This document shows positions 18,212 to 27,338 of a stretch of 64,000 nucleotides of DNA, piece after piece. Numbering within the stretch: position 1 is the stretch's first letter; every line of letters begins with the position of its first letter. The DNA is from Brucella tritici. Lineage in GTDB: Bacteria; Pseudomonadota; Alphaproteobacteria; Rhizobiales; Rhizobiaceae. The notes beneath the pieces are model-generated. The model ran no database searches, had not been told where the DNA came from, and worked only from the letters and a program-made list of their open reading frames with translations. A program made the translations under genes and the position numbers. The stretch is taken from contig NZ_WBWA01000007.1 in the NCBI RefSeq assembly GCF_008932295.1, positions 144,517-208,516 of the forward strand, in the 5' to 3' direction.

Positions 18212-19810
18212 ATGAATACATACGGAAAACTATTTTCAGCCGCGTTGGTCGCGGCTGCGCTCAACAGCACGGCAGTTGGACAGGTCTCCGCCAAGACATT
18301 GATCTATTGCTCCGAGGCATCTCCTGAAATGTTCGATGCGGCGCAGACGACATCCGGCGCCGTGTATGACGCATCGGCGCGCAATGTGTCCAATGGACTT
18401 ATCAAGATCAAGCGCGGCTCAACGGAACTGGAACCCGGCCTCGCGGAAAGCTGGGACGTTTCTGCCGACGGCAAGGAATATACGTTTCATCTGCGAAAGG
18501 GCGTGAAGTTTCACACCACAAGTTTTTTCACACCGACGCGTGAATTCAATGCGGACGATGTGATCTTCACGTTCGACCGTCAGGGAAACAAGGACAATCC
18601 TTACTACAATCAGGGCGCATGGCCGCAATTCGGGGCCTATTCCTTCCCTTCGCTGATCGAGAAAATCGAAAAGATTGACGATCACACGGTCAAGTTCGTG
18701 CTGGCGCATCCCGAAGCGACCTTTATCTCGACGCTGTCGCTGACATTCGCCGTCATTCAGTCCAAGGAATATGCCGACAAGCTCGTCGCGGAAGACCGTA
18801 TTGAGGAGTTCAGCCAGCAGCCAGTCGGGACCGGCCCTTATCAGTTCGTTGCCTATCAGAAGGATAGCGCCATCCGCTATCAGGCCAATCCCGATTACTG
18901 GGCAGGCAAGCAGAAGATCGACAATCTCATCTTTGCGATCACACCGGACGCGGCAGTGCGCTATCAGAAGCTGAAGTCGGGCGAATGCCATGTCATCGCC
19001 GCTCCCAACCCCGCCGATATTGCGGAAATGAAGAAGGACCCGGCAGTCGAAATGCTGCACAAGGAAGGTTTGAACCTTTCCTTCCTCGCCTATAACACCC
19101 AGCAGAAGCCGTTTGACGACGTACGTGTCCGCAAGGCGCTGAACATGGCGGTCAACAAGGCCGCGATCATCGATGCGGTCTATCTCGGCTCGGCAGTCGT
19201 TTCGGTCAATCCATTGCCGCCGAGTGTCTGGGGCTACAACAAGAACGTCAAGGATGATCCTTATGACCCCGAACAGTCGCGCAAGCTGCTCGATGAAGCG
19301 GGCGTCAAAGACCTGAAGATGAAAATCTGGGCCATGCCCGTGCAGCGGCCCTATATGCCGAACGCGCGCCGCGCAGCCGAACTCATGCAGTCCGACTTCG
19401 CCAAGGTGGGCGTAACGGCGGAAATCGTCACCTATGACTGGGGTGAATATCTCAAGCGTTCACTGGAAAAAGACCGCGATGGCGCCGTCATGCTTGGCTG
19501 GACCGGCGGCATCGCCGACCCCGACAATTTCCTCGCCGCACTTTTGAGCTGTCAGGCGATCGGCAGTGCCAACCGCGCAAACTGGTGCAATCAGGATTTC
19601 GAGAAGCTCATTCAGGCAGCCAAGCTGACGACCGATCAGGCCGAGCGCACCAAGCTCTATGAGCAGGCGCAGGTCGTCTTCAAGGAACAGGCTCCATGGC
19701 TGACCATTGCTCATCAGATTGTCGAGCAGCCAATCAGCAAGAAAGTCAAAGACTTCCGCATCGATCCCTTTGGCGGCTATCTTTTCGAAGACGTCGACAT
19801 CGAGGAATAA
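18212..19810 (+). CDS. Dipeptide/oligopeptide-type ABC substrate-binding protein (SBP family 5)
   Basis: 532 residues with a signal peptide of about 28 residues ending QVSA. The mature protein has LIYCSEASPEMFDAAQTTSG, GLAESWDVSADGKEYTFHLR and FNADDVIFTFDR, the marks of DppA-like proteins that bind dipeptides or heme. There are no DppBCDF genes next to it, so it must use a permease encoded elsewhere. A terminator follows, then peptidase T, suggesting peptide use. Confidence 0.88.
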   Translation: MNTYGKLFSAALVAAALNSTAVGQVSAKTLIYCSEASPEMFDAAQTTSGAVYDASARNVSNGLIKIKRGSTELEPGLAESWDVSADGKEYTFHLRKGVKFHTTSFFTPTREFNADDVIFTFDRQGNKDNPYYNQGAWPQFGAYSFPSLIEKIEKIDDHTVKFVLAHPEATFISTLSLTFAVIQSKEYADKLVAEDRIEEFSQQPVGTGPYQFVAYQKDSAIRYQANPDYWAGKQKIDNLIFAITPDAAVRYQKLKSGECHVIAAPNPADIAEMKKDPAVEMLHKEGLNLSFLAYNTQQKPFDDVRVRKALNMAVNKAAIIDAVYLGSAVVSVNPLPPSVWGYNKNVKDDPYDPEQSRKLLDEAGVKDLKMKIWAMPVQRPYMPNARRAAELMQSDFAKVGVTAEIVTYDWGEYLKRSLEKDRDGAVMLGWTGGIADPDNFLAALLSCQAIGSANRANWCNQDFEKLIQAAKLTTDQAERTKLYEQAQVVFKEQAPWLTIAHQIVEQPISKKVKDFRIDPFGGYLFEDVDIEE

Positions 19811-19853
19811 GTCTTTTCCTGCGCCGGTTCGATAACTGGCGATAAATTCCGGG

Positions 19854-19880
19854 TAGCGGGCCTAAACGCCCGCTATTCTT
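19854..19880 (+). terminator. Rho-independent terminator after the peptide-binding-protein gene
   Basis: TAGCGGGC (19854-19861), loop CTAAAC, GCCCGCTA (19868-19875), then TTCTTCTTT. Perfect eight-pair stem 44 bases after the stop codon. Confidence 0.82.
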
Positions 19881-19927
19881 CTTTCACGCCCCGTTGGAGC
19901 GCGTTTCCGACCAATAGCCGAGAAAAT

Positions 19928-21175
19928 ATGATGGATATCGTAGACCGCTTTCTAGCCTATACCCGCATCAACACGACCGCTGTGCCGAATGCAGGCAAAC
20001 TCCCGTCGAGCGAGGGACAAACCGATCTCGCAAAGTTGCTCGCCAGCGAAATGCGCGCCATGGGCATGGACGTTGAAGAGCGTGACCACTCGATCGTTGT
20101 CGGCACATTGCCTGCCAATGTCTCGAATGCCGATCGGCAGTATCCGACGATTGCATGGGTCGCCCATCTCGATACGTCCAGCGAATATACGACCGACACC
20201 CGCGCTCATGTGGTCGATTATCAGGGCGGGGATATCCTGCTCAATGAAGCGACTGGCGCCGTCATGCGGCTTGCCGAGTTCCCCGAGCTGGAACGCTACG
20301 TCGGGGACAGGATCATCGTGACGGACGGCACCAGCCTGCTCGGCGCCGATAACAAATCCGCCATCGCCGAGATCATGCATGCCATGCAGGTCCTGACCGC
20401 TCACCCCGAAATCGAGCACGGCACGGTCAAGGTAGTCTTCGTTCCCGATGAGGAAATCGGGTTGCTCGGCGCCAAGGCGCTCGACGTCGCGTCACTGAAA
20501 GCCGATTTCGCCTATACGCTCGATTGCTGTGCAGTTGGCGAGATCGTGTATGAGAACTGGAATGCCGGTGAATTCCGCCTCACCTTCAAGGGCCAGCCAG
20601 CTCATCCGATGTCGGCCAAGGGCAAGTTGCGCAATGCCATTCTCTATGCCCAGCAATTCATTTCAATGATGCCGGGCGGCGAACGCCCGGAATATACGGA
20701 AGGCACCGAAGGCTATTATTGGGCCAAGGGCATTCAGGGGACCGTTGCCGAGACGAGCCTGATTATCGACATCCGCGATTTCACGAAGGACGGTTACGAA
20801 ACACGTCGTGCGTTCATCGAGAACCTCGCCGCAAGTTTCAACCAGCTCCACGGCGACGGCACGGTTCACGTGGACTACAAGGCTGTCTACCGGAACGCCG
20901 CCGAAAGCCTGCAGGGCGAAAATCGCTACCCGGTCGTGCTTGCCCTTCAGGCCATGAAGGCAATAGGCGTGGCACCGACACCGCTGCCGATGCGCGGCGG
21001 TTATGACGGTGCGGTGCTGTCCGAAAAAGGGCTGCCATGCCCGAACCTGTTCTGCGGCGCGCACAACTTCCACTCGATTTACGAGTTTCTGCCAGTCGGT
21101 TCGCTTAACAAGGCCTCCGAAATGGTCATTGAAATACTGAAGAGCGCGCGGATCACCGACAAGAACGCTGGTTGA
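19928..21175 (+). CDS. pepT: Peptidase T (tripeptide aminopeptidase)
   Basis: 415 residues, cytoplasmic M20 metallopeptidase that removes the N-terminal residue of tripeptides. Di-zinc site marks: AHLDTSSEYT (His and Asp), TSLLGADNKSAIAEIM (bridging Asp), PDEEIGLLGAK (Glu pair) and FCGAHNFHSIYEF (C-terminal His ligand). GQPAHPMSAKGK belongs to the lid domain. The second of two adjacent ATGs could also be used. It follows the peptide-binding-protein gene on the same strand but after a terminator, so it has its own promoter. Confidence 0.94.
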   Translation: MMDIVDRFLAYTRINTTAVPNAGKLPSSEGQTDLAKLLASEMRAMGMDVEERDHSIVVGTLPANVSNADRQYPTIAWVAHLDTSSEYTTDTRAHVVDYQGGDILLNEATGAVMRLAEFPELERYVGDRIIVTDGTSLLGADNKSAIAEIMHAMQVLTAHPEIEHGTVKVVFVPDEEIGLLGAKALDVASLKADFAYTLDCCAVGEIVYENWNAGEFRLTFKGQPAHPMSAKGKLRNAILYAQQFISMMPGGERPEYTEGTEGYYWAKGIQGTVAETSLIIDIRDFTKDGYETRRAFIENLAASFNQLHGDGTVHVDYKAVYRNAAESLQGENRYPVVLALQAMKAIGVAPTPLPMRGGYDGAVLSEKGLPCPNLFCGAHNFHSIYEFLPVGSLNKASEMVIEILKSARITDKNAG

Positions 21176-21180
21176 TCCGA

Positions 21181-21230
21181 CACAGACATGAGGAGACGTG
21201 AATTCATCTCGTCTCCTCGCTCTGTCTGTG
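21181..21230. terminator. Bidirectional terminator-like inverted repeat between pepT and ggt
   Basis: CACAGACA (21181-21188) pairs with TGTCTGTG (21223-21230), and AGGAGACG (21191-21198) with CGTCTCCT (21210-21217). Together they form a long, slightly interrupted stem between two convergent genes. Confidence 0.7.
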
Positions 21231-21259
21231 CCCTCAGCTACCGCCAGAGTGGTTCAGCT

Positions 21260-22999
21260 TTAATATCCTATGGCGGCACCTGCGACGGCACGGCTGTCGA
21301 TAGCACCGTAATAGCGATTGTCGCCGCCTTTTTCGATGGCCGCCATATCCTTGCCTCCGACAAGAATGCCTGCTGCCTCACCCCAGACCGGCCAGTCATG
21401 ATCCTCACCGACGGTATAGCCCATACCGGTCAGCAGCCGGATCGTATCCGGCGAAAGCGCGTTCGCTTCCATATAGACCCGGTCGGGCAGCCACTGGTGA
21501 TGGATGCGCGGGGCGTCAATCGCTTCCTGAATGTCCATACCGTGATCGATGACATTCATGATTGCTTCGAGCGTGATCGTGATGATGCGCGAACCGCCGG
21601 GACTGCCGATGACCATGAATGGCTTGCCATCCTTCGACACGATGGTCGGGCTCATCGAGGAAAGCGGTGACTTGCGTGGTTCGATGGCGTTGGCTTCGCC
21701 TTGTATGAGGCCATAGAGATTGGCCACGCCCGGCTTGATGGTGAAGTCGTCCATCTCGTTGTTGAGAAGAATGCCGGTACCCTCGGCCACCTTGGCCGTG
21801 CCGAACGATCCATTCAGCGTATAGGTCACGGCGACAGCATTGCCGTCCTTGTCCACGATGGAATAATGCGTGGTTTCGTTGGACTCCTTGAATTCGGCTG
21901 GTTTCAGCGCTTCGCTGACGCCGGCGCGATAAGGGTCGATACGACTGCGGATTTCTGCAGCATAGGCCTTGCTGGTGAGCTTCTCGATTGGATTTTCGAC
22001 GAAATCAGGGTCGCCCAACGCCGTGTTGCGGTCCACATAGGCATGGCGCATCGCTTCCACCATCAAACGCGTGGTTTCTGCCGAGCCGTAGCCGAGATAG
22101 GAAATCGGATAGCCCTCAAGCACGTTCAGGATTTCACAGATGATCAGTCCGCCCGAAGAAGGCGGTGGCGATGAGACGATGTCATAACCGCGATAGCTGC
22201 ACTTCACCGGTTCCAGCTCGCGAACCTTGTATTGCTCGAAATCGGCCTTGGCGAGAATGCCGCCATTTTCCTTGCTCGATTTGACGATCAGATCGGCGAT
22301 ATCGCCCTGATAGAAGGCTGCCGGACCTTTTTCCGAAATGGCCGAAAGCGACTTTGCCAAATCCGGCTGGACAAGCTTTTCACCCAATGGAATCGGTTTT
22401 CCGTCTTTCAGGAAGATCTTGGCAGCTGCCGGGTCTTTCGCCAGTCTTTCATTGCCATCGGCAAAGGAGAGAATGTCGCCCAGCTCCAGCGTAAAGCCGT
22501 CCTTGGCAAGTTTCAGGGCCGGGTCGATCAACTCCTCGCGCTTGCGGGTGCCATATTTTTCGCGTGCTTCCTCAAGGCCAGCCACCGTGCCTGGCACGCC
22601 GATGGCGAGATAGGTTTCAGTACTGGCGCCTTCGACCGGTTTGCCATCCTTGTCCAGATACATGGTCTTGGTGGCGGCGAGCGGCGCGCGTTCACGAAAA
22701 TCGAGAAAGGTACTCTTCCCGTCCTTGAAGCGGATGGTCATGAAGCCGCCCCCGCCGAGATTACCGGCCGTCGGATAGACAACAGCCAGCGCGTAGCCGA
22801 CCGCGACAGCCGCATCGACGGCATTGCCGCCGTTCTTCAGCACATCGATACCGACCTGCGAGGCAAGATGCTGGGCCGTAACCACCATGCCATTCTGGCC
22901 TTCTGCCGGCGCTGGTGATGCCGCGTAAGCCGAAGGCAGATGGCCCGCAACGGCAATGACTGCGGCAAGGGAAAGCGATTTCAGTCTGTAATGCTGCAT
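21260..22999 (-). CDS. ggt: Gamma-glutamyltransferase (secreted)
   Basis: 579 residues from the ATG at 22999, preceded by GGAGGA; the longer frame upstream has no family sequence. A signal peptide (LKSLSLAAVIAVAGHLPSAYA) sends it to the periplasm. It cleaves gamma-glutamyl bonds of glutathione and related peptides. The proenzyme splits itself before the Thr nucleophile in ESNETTHYSIVDKDG. Other marks are SPPPSSGGLIICEIL, GSFGTAKVAEGTGILLNNEM, PRKSPLSSMSPTI and GSPGGSRI. It is convergent with pepT; with the dipeptide-binding protein it would allow periplasmic use of glutathione as a source of glutamate and Cys-Gly. Confidence 0.93.
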   Translation of the reverse strand: MQHYRLKSLSLAAVIAVAGHLPSAYAASPAPAEGQNGMVVTAQHLASQVGIDVLKNGGNAVDAAVAVGYALAVVYPTAGNLGGGGFMTIRFKDGKSTFLDFRERAPLAATKTMYLDKDGKPVEGASTETYLAIGVPGTVAGLEEAREKYGTRKREELIDPALKLAKDGFTLELGDILSFADGNERLAKDPAAAKIFLKDGKPIPLGEKLVQPDLAKSLSAISEKGPAAFYQGDIADLIVKSSKENGGILAKADFEQYKVRELEPVKCSYRGYDIVSSPPPSSGGLIICEILNVLEGYPISYLGYGSAETTRLMVEAMRHAYVDRNTALGDPDFVENPIEKLTSKAYAAEIRSRIDPYRAGVSEALKPAEFKESNETTHYSIVDKDGNAVAVTYTLNGSFGTAKVAEGTGILLNNEMDDFTIKPGVANLYGLIQGEANAIEPRKSPLSSMSPTIVSKDGKPFMVIGSPGGSRIITITLEAIMNVIDHGMDIQEAIDAPRIHHQWLPDRVYMEANALSPDTIRLLTGMGYTVGEDHDWPVWGEAAGILVGGKDMAAIEKGGDNRYYGAIDSRAVAGAAIGY

Positions 23000-23256
23000 G
23001 TCTTTCCTCCCATGTGTTCTCCCGAATGGGAGTCCGACAACAACGTCCGCAATATCTTGCGCAAAAGCAAGCGGGAGAAATTCTATCCAGCCGAGCTTGC
23101 GGATAGAGTGCGGAGAGATGATAATGCGCAGTATTCGGTTCAGATGCTGCCAGAATTGCAGCCGAACCCGAAGCCCTCGCCAGCTCCTTTCTGGCCATTT
23201 GGGCAATATCCCAATTCCATTTCAGACGATGCGATCTCGCCTTGCAGGAGAAATCC

Positions 23257-23664
23257 ATGACCTATGCTCAATGCGCATGCGGAAATCTGACAGTAACGCC
23301 TCACCAGCCACCACAATTGACGGCTTTGTGCCACTGCTTCGCCTGCCAGCGAAGGACCGGCTCGCCGTTCAGTGCGAATGCCTTCTATGCGATAGACTGC
23401 GTTGAAATTTCAGGCGCATCGACAGAATTCGTTCGTATCGCAGAAAGTGGCCGCAAGGTCCGGATGCACTTTTGTCCGGCTTGCGGCTCAACCGTTTATT
23501 GGCTGCCCGAAGCTGCCCCATCCCTGATCGGCGTAGCGGTTGGTTCATTTGCCGATCCGGCTTTTGCCCCGCCTACCCTGTCAGTGTTCGAACAATCGAA
23601 GCATGAATGGGTGTCTCTCGACGGGGCAATCAATCATTTTCAACGCTTGCCGGACAGCAATTAG
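23257..23664 (+). CDS. GFA-domain (glutathione-dependent formaldehyde-activating-like) zinc protein
   Basis: 135 residues from the ATG at 23257, chosen for AGGAG six bases upstream. Zinc-site cysteines: CACGNLTV, CHCFACQRRTG and FCPACGST, the standard GFA/CENP-V arrangement. The family includes a glutathione-formaldehyde adduct-forming protein, but most members have no proven role. It is divergent from gamma-glutamyltransferase, so a shared link to glutathione is possible but unproven. Its stop codon lies at the edge of a dispersed repeat. Confidence 0.83.
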   Translation: MTYAQCACGNLTVTPHQPPQLTALCHCFACQRRTGSPFSANAFYAIDCVEISGASTEFVRIAESGRKVRMHFCPACGSTVYWLPEAAPSLIGVAVGSFADPAFAPPTLSVFEQSKHEWVSLDGAINHFQRLPDSN

Positions 23665-23752
23665 AGCATTTCAATCATTGGAAATGCTCTATCCGTTTGT
23701 CTTTACGCGTGTCTTTATCCCGAAACCGGTTCCCACTTTCGGGAGGCATGCT
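23663..23752. repeat. Intergenic palindromic repeat, copy B
   Basis: Contains GAGCATTTC and its exact inverse GAAATGCTC (23664-23689), then a stretch to 23752 that matches copy A (702-775) nearly base for base, including CCCGAAACCGG and the following inverse. It begins in the stop codon of the GFA gene. Confidence 0.78.
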
Positions 23753-23819
23753 TGAACGATGCCCGCCCGGAAGCCGCCCTTGGACATCGTCAAAAGATGA
23801 CGATCATTCTTTCAGAATT

Positions 23820-24968
23820 TTACCCACCGGCGGCTGCCAGTGTTCGTAACAGCGTCGAGAAGGTGAGGGAGCGGTTTGTGTCCGGTTGATTGTCGCCGAG
23901 GCCGTCGTTTCGAGACAGCGACTTGCGGACATTACTCGGACTATAGCCGAATTGCTGCGTGAAGGCCCGCGTGAAATTGGCCGCCGTATCGAAGCCAAAC
24001 AGTTGCGCAATATCGGACACTTTGCGGTTTTCCGATGCATCGGCAAGCATTTCATGTGCCGCAAGCAGCCGCTTCTGGCGGATATAGCTAAGCACCCCAC
24101 CCGAGCCTTCGAACAGTTGATAGAGATGTGTGCGTGAGACGGCGAGTTCCTTGCTCAGCGCATCGGGCGTGAGTTCACGCGACAGGAGGTTTTTCTGGAT
24201 GAAGCGCCTGGCTTTGGTCATCAGCCCCAGAGATGCATTATGCTCGCTCGTATCGCTTTCCCTCACCAGAGGGGCGATGGTGTCGAATACGAGCTGCCGC
24301 ACGGCATCGCGCAATTCCGGCAAGTCTTCGCTTGTTATGTGGTCCAGCCCTGCCTGGATCGTCGACACGAAGTCGATCAGCAGCTTGGCGCGATAGCCTC
24401 CAAGCGTCGCATTGTTGCAGGCCTCCGGCATGCCGCCCAAAGCGGCGAACTGATCGACGGGAATGATCAGAAGCACCACTTCCGTTGCCAGCGCACGACC
24501 ACGAAACGGATAGCCAAACGACCGGATATTGATCATGCCAGGCTCGTTTTCCGCCACACGACCATCCACGGAGGTCCATGTGCGGCCACGACGCAAAAAG
24601 CTGATCTGCCAGTGGTCGATCGGACTGAAACGAACCTTTTCCGCCGTACGCTCATAGCTGAACGACGGAACGCTCTGCTCTATGAGCAGCATTCCATGCA
24701 GATTCCAGACTTTCTGGGTAACAGCGAAGCCGTCTGCGGCATTAACGCCATCGGGCATACGCACCTCATAGAGAGGAGCTACATGCTGTTGCCATGCAGC
24801 GAACTGGGCGGCAGGTTCAAGCTGTTCAGTCGTGAATACCAGCGGGGCCAGAATATTGGCGCTTCGGGCGTCTTCGCCAAGCGTCGCAAGCGGCACCCGC
24901 GCTGACTGGCGGCGCTCCACAAAATCGGGCTTCAGATCACGCGTAGCCTTGTCGCTCGGGGATGTCAC
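23820..24968 (-). CDS. AraC-family regulator with a PilZ-like RRxxxR motif (CuxR-like candidate)
   Basis: 382 residues from the GTG at 24968, preceded by GAGGGAG; a TTG at 24986 is less likely. The N-terminal tail has DFVERRQSARVPL, a double-Arg plus RxxxR pattern like the c-di-GMP contact of PilZ domains. Next comes an AraC-binding-2-type cupin (FAAWQQHVAPLYEV, then ISFLRRGRTW) and a C-terminal AraC/XylS pair of helix-turn-helices (LAVSRTHLYQLFEGSGGV, IAQLFGFDTAANFTRAF). In Sinorhizobium the AraC-like CuxR binds c-di-GMP through such a motif and activates the arabinose-polysaccharide genes. The same kind of operon is found at 25803-33144 here. Orthology is inferred from motif and neighbourhood. 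Confidence 0.8.
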   Translation of the reverse strand: MTSPSDKATRDLKPDFVERRQSARVPLATLGEDARSANILAPLVFTTEQLEPAAQFAAWQQHVAPLYEVRMPDGVNAADGFAVTQKVWNLHGMLLIEQSVPSFSYERTAEKVRFSPIDHWQISFLRRGRTWTSVDGRVAENEPGMINIRSFGYPFRGRALATEVVLLIIPVDQFAALGGMPEACNNATLGGYRAKLLIDFVSTIQAGLDHITSEDLPELRDAVRQLVFDTIAPLVRESDTSEHNASLGLMTKARRFIQKNLLSRELTPDALSKELAVSRTHLYQLFEGSGGVLSYIRQKRLLAAHEMLADASENRKVSDIAQLFGFDTAANFTRAFTQQFGYSPSNVRKSLSRNDGLGDNQPDTNRSLTFSTLLRTLAAAGG

Positions 24969-25301
24969 GGCAACTCCCTCAACCAACCCGAAGGCTCAAG
25001 CCGCGGAGACCGCAACCCAAGTCCCTGCGTGGATATTAGCATTTTCGCGCATAAAATCAAAATAAGCCGGAACATTATCAGCCAGGTAACCGTTCAGGCC
25101 TGTAGCCGATATTCCTCTTGCGCGGCGAATACCCGCATTACCGGCTTCGTCCCGGATTTGACCAGAAGCATCGCAGATTTCAGAACCACCTGTGAAACAG
25201 GTTGTTTGCGTCCCATTTGATGAAAATTTTCATGAAAATCCGGCCAGAATATTAAAACGCATCCGATAGAAAGCACGGTAATAACAACCGGAGGCAATCG
25301 C
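24969..25301. promoter_or_regulatory. Divergent regulatory region with a perfect 14-base palindrome
   Basis: 333 bases with no supported gene, between the AraC-type regulator and a small exported-protein gene. It contains the perfect palindrome ATGAAAATTTTCAT at 25220-25233, extended by a direct copy of ATGAAAATC at 25232-25240. The palindrome lies about 70 bases upstream of the exported-protein gene, a position suited to an operator. The DNA around it is more AT-rich than its neighbours. Confidence 0.55.
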
Positions 25302-25607
25302 ATGAACAATGTATTTGCATATGCTGTACGCCGCGACGGCTTGAAATGGGCTGCCGCCATCGTCGTAGGACTGTCCGCTTCATTTTGCCTGACGGCAGGT
25401 GCAGAAGCCAAGGATACCCGCAAGCAGAAAAGCGCAACGGTCTCCGTTTATCTCGCCAAGTTCGAGATTGGCAGTCAGGCTCGCTTCAACAAGCCCGCAT
25501 CCGCGAAGGTCATCAAGGTTTCCGCATCGCAATATGCGACCGGCACATCCTATGTGTGCACGCCAAGCGGCTTCGGACAGAAATCCCGCTGCTTCATCCG
25601 CGACTAG
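25302..25607 (+). CDS. Small exported protein of unknown function
   Basis: 101 residues. GGAGG lies at a good distance before the ATG. A long signal peptide with core WAAAIVVGLSASFCLTAGAEA is followed by a basic mature part of about 65 residues with two cysteines (SYVCTPSG and SRCFIRD) that could form a disulfide in the periplasm. I do not recognise a named family; the start, length and signal peptide make it a credible gene. A strong inverted repeat directly after the stop would end its transcript. Confidence 0.72.
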   Translation: MNNVFAYAVRRDGLKWAAAIVVGLSASFCLTAGAEAKDTRKQKSATVSVYLAKFEIGSQARFNKPASAKVIKVSASQYATGTSYVCTPSGFGQKSRCFIRD

Positions 25608-25681
25608 TGGATTGAATTTGACGTTTGATACCCGTCCGATATCAATCCCGTTCCAAACGTCAAATTCGAAAAATCCACTAG
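25605..25681. terminator. Large inverted repeat after the small exported-protein gene
   Basis: CTAGTGGATT...GAATTTGACGTTTG (25605-25628) pairs with CAAACGTCAAATTC...AATCCACTAG (25657-25681 region), giving two stacked perfect stems with small internal mismatches. The size and AT-rich arms are more like a repeat element than a simple terminator, but it could end transcripts from both sides. Confidence 0.6.
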
Positions 25682-25802
25682 ATTCATAAAGTTACCAGTG
25701 CACGATCTGGCCGCCGCGAAACGGCTTTCGGAAGACGCTCCAAGGCATACCGGCTCGCCAGAACTCGATACTGATCAGCGAGCCGGCATGCTTGCCCGGC
25801 GA

Positions 25803-26321
25803 TCATCTCGCCTTGGCTTTCATGATTGCCAGTCCCTTGCTGATACGGTCACCGCGCAACAGCTTGGCTGCCTCATCGGTCGAGCGTGGGGGATTGTTGC
25901 GGAAGACATACCAACTGCCCCCCAGCGAGCGCTTCTGATAGATGACGCCGTCTTGTTCGCGGTGGAGGAAGCAGGTCGTATCGCTGCTGCTCCCCGTCTT
26001 GCTGACCCAATAGGCCTGAAGACAGAGCTTGCCGCTGTCGGTGGCATACCAGCGCCCCTGTGCATAGGACCAGACCCTGCCCTTCTGCGACCAGGCGATG
26101 AAACGATGCCTGTCGGCAGAGAAATAGCCACCACCATCCTTCCATTTCCATGTTCTGCCGGAATAAAGCGCCTCAAGCGCCTGGGCTGAGAGCGGTGACG
26201 CCGAAGCAGCCTTGATGGCAACCGGATCTTCGGTCTTCGGCTTCGGCGCCGCATCGGCAGCGCCTGCCAGAAGAAGCACGGACAGCGCCGCGCTGACGGT
26301 TCTCAAACGGATCGAAAACAT
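25803..26321 (-). CDS. Exported DUF995 protein
   Basis: 172 residues. A signal peptide ends near LLAGAADAAP. The mature part shows the DUF995 pattern: YSGRTWKWKDGGGYFSADRH, VWSYAQGRWYATDSGKLCLQ, DTTCFLHREQDGVIYQKR and WYVFRNN, with paired cysteines. It is the last gene of the polysaccharide operon, 61 bases after the hydrolase. A related protein lies two genes upstream. DUF995 proteins occur with extracellular polysaccharide genes in Rhizobiales; a periplasmic role in binding or export of the glycan is inferred. Confidence 0.8.
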   Translation of the reverse strand: MFSIRLRTVSAALSVLLLAGAADAAPKPKTEDPVAIKAASASPLSAQALEALYSGRTWKWKDGGGYFSADRHRFIAWSQKGRVWSYAQGRWYATDSGKLCLQAYWVSKTGSSSDTTCFLHREQDGVIYQKRSLGGSWYVFRNNPPRSTDEAAKLLRGDRISKGLAIMKAKAR

Positions 26322-26382
26322 TGTCGTATTCCTGTTCAGACGTTAGAGCATGATTAAAATGGGACACATTCGCGTCTCCGGA

Positions 26383-27327
26383 TCAATCAAGCGGATGGTT
26401 CGCAACCCGCCAGTCGGGCCGCCCGACACCACGTGGCCACGGATAGACTTCGCGGTCATTGAAGTAGACAGCCGCTGTCAGTTTCGGGAATTCGGGCTGC
26501 GGCTTGTTGGTCTCCTGTGCCCAGGCGCGGACGTAGGTATCGCTTCCCTCATAGCCGAGCTCGGCGATGACAATCGGCTTCTTGAAACCCACAACCCGGT
26601 CATATCCGGGCTTTGCCCGTTCGACGAAGGTGGATGCGCGTCCGAGTTCCAGCATATCGTAGGTTTCGTAGCCGAACACCGACAGGCCGATGACATCGAC
26701 ATAGCCATCGCCTGGATAATAGGCCTCAAGCCCCTCTTCACCCTTCGGCGACCACATATATTTGGCGTGCGGCAGTGACTTGCGGCAGACGCTGACAACA
26801 TGCTGATAGGCGCGGATATAACCCTCAGCCGGCCAGTAGGACCAGGTGAACTGGCCAGCCTTGTCGTCCATTTCCTGCGCCCAGCGAATGGTGACCGGGC
26901 TCTTCAGCTTGGAAGCAGCGGAGCAGACGGCAGCCATGTTTGAATCGTAGCGACCACGCACGATGCCGCTCAGCAGATCATCCGGCGCAACGCGCCAGTC
27001 GCGAGCCCATGACCAGGGTTCGATGGTGATCAGCAATTCGCGGCCCCGTTCCTGCGCATAGGCATCGGCGGTCGACAGGCTGGCCAGGTCCACATCTTCC
27101 CAGGGCAGGAACAGATGCTCGATGCGGGAATTGGGATCGTTGGTGAAATCCCCGTGCGGATCATAGGCCCCGAACGTGATGGATTGCGGGGTTATGACCG
27201 GGCGCTTGTCATGGAACATGTTGCGCGTATCGACATTGGCGCCCGAGACACCGCTTGCCGCGTAAACAGCGGTTGAAAGCATCCCACCGCAAAGAATGGC
27301 CGTTGCTATTTTATATGAGGTTTTCAT
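26383..27327 (-). CDS. Secreted GH26-like glycoside hydrolase
   Basis: 314 residues with a signal peptide (MKTSYKIATAILCGGML...YAAS). A TIM-barrel of the GH26 kind is suggested by FGAYDPHGD, ITIEPWSWARDW, the acid/base Glu in IRWAQEMDD, MWSPKG, and the nucleophile Glu in IVIAELGYEG. GH26 enzymes cut beta-mannan and related beta-glycans with retention; the polymer here is unknown. It sits between two DUF995 genes in the polysaccharide operon, so trimming or release of the product is likely. Confidence 0.8.
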   Translation of the reverse strand: MKTSYKIATAILCGGMLSTAVYAASGVSGANVDTRNMFHDKRPVITPQSITFGAYDPHGDFTNDPNSRIEHLFLPWEDVDLASLSTADAYAQERGRELLITIEPWSWARDWRVAPDDLLSGIVRGRYDSNMAAVCSAASKLKSPVTIRWAQEMDDKAGQFTWSYWPAEGYIRAYQHVVSVCRKSLPHAKYMWSPKGEEGLEAYYPGDGYVDVIGLSVFGYETYDMLELGRASTFVERAKPGYDRVVGFKKPIVIAELGYEGSDTYVRAWAQETNKPQPEFPKLTAAVYFNDREVYPWPRGVGRPDWRVANHPLD

Positions 27328-27338
27328 CGCCGCCTCCT

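Noticed and set aside
23820..24968. Reading the AraC-type protein as an ordinary AraC_binding_2 regulator without a c-di-GMP site
   Set aside because: Not excluded, but the ERRQSAR motif and the neighbouring polysaccharide operon made the CuxR-like reading more economical; kept at moderate confidence.
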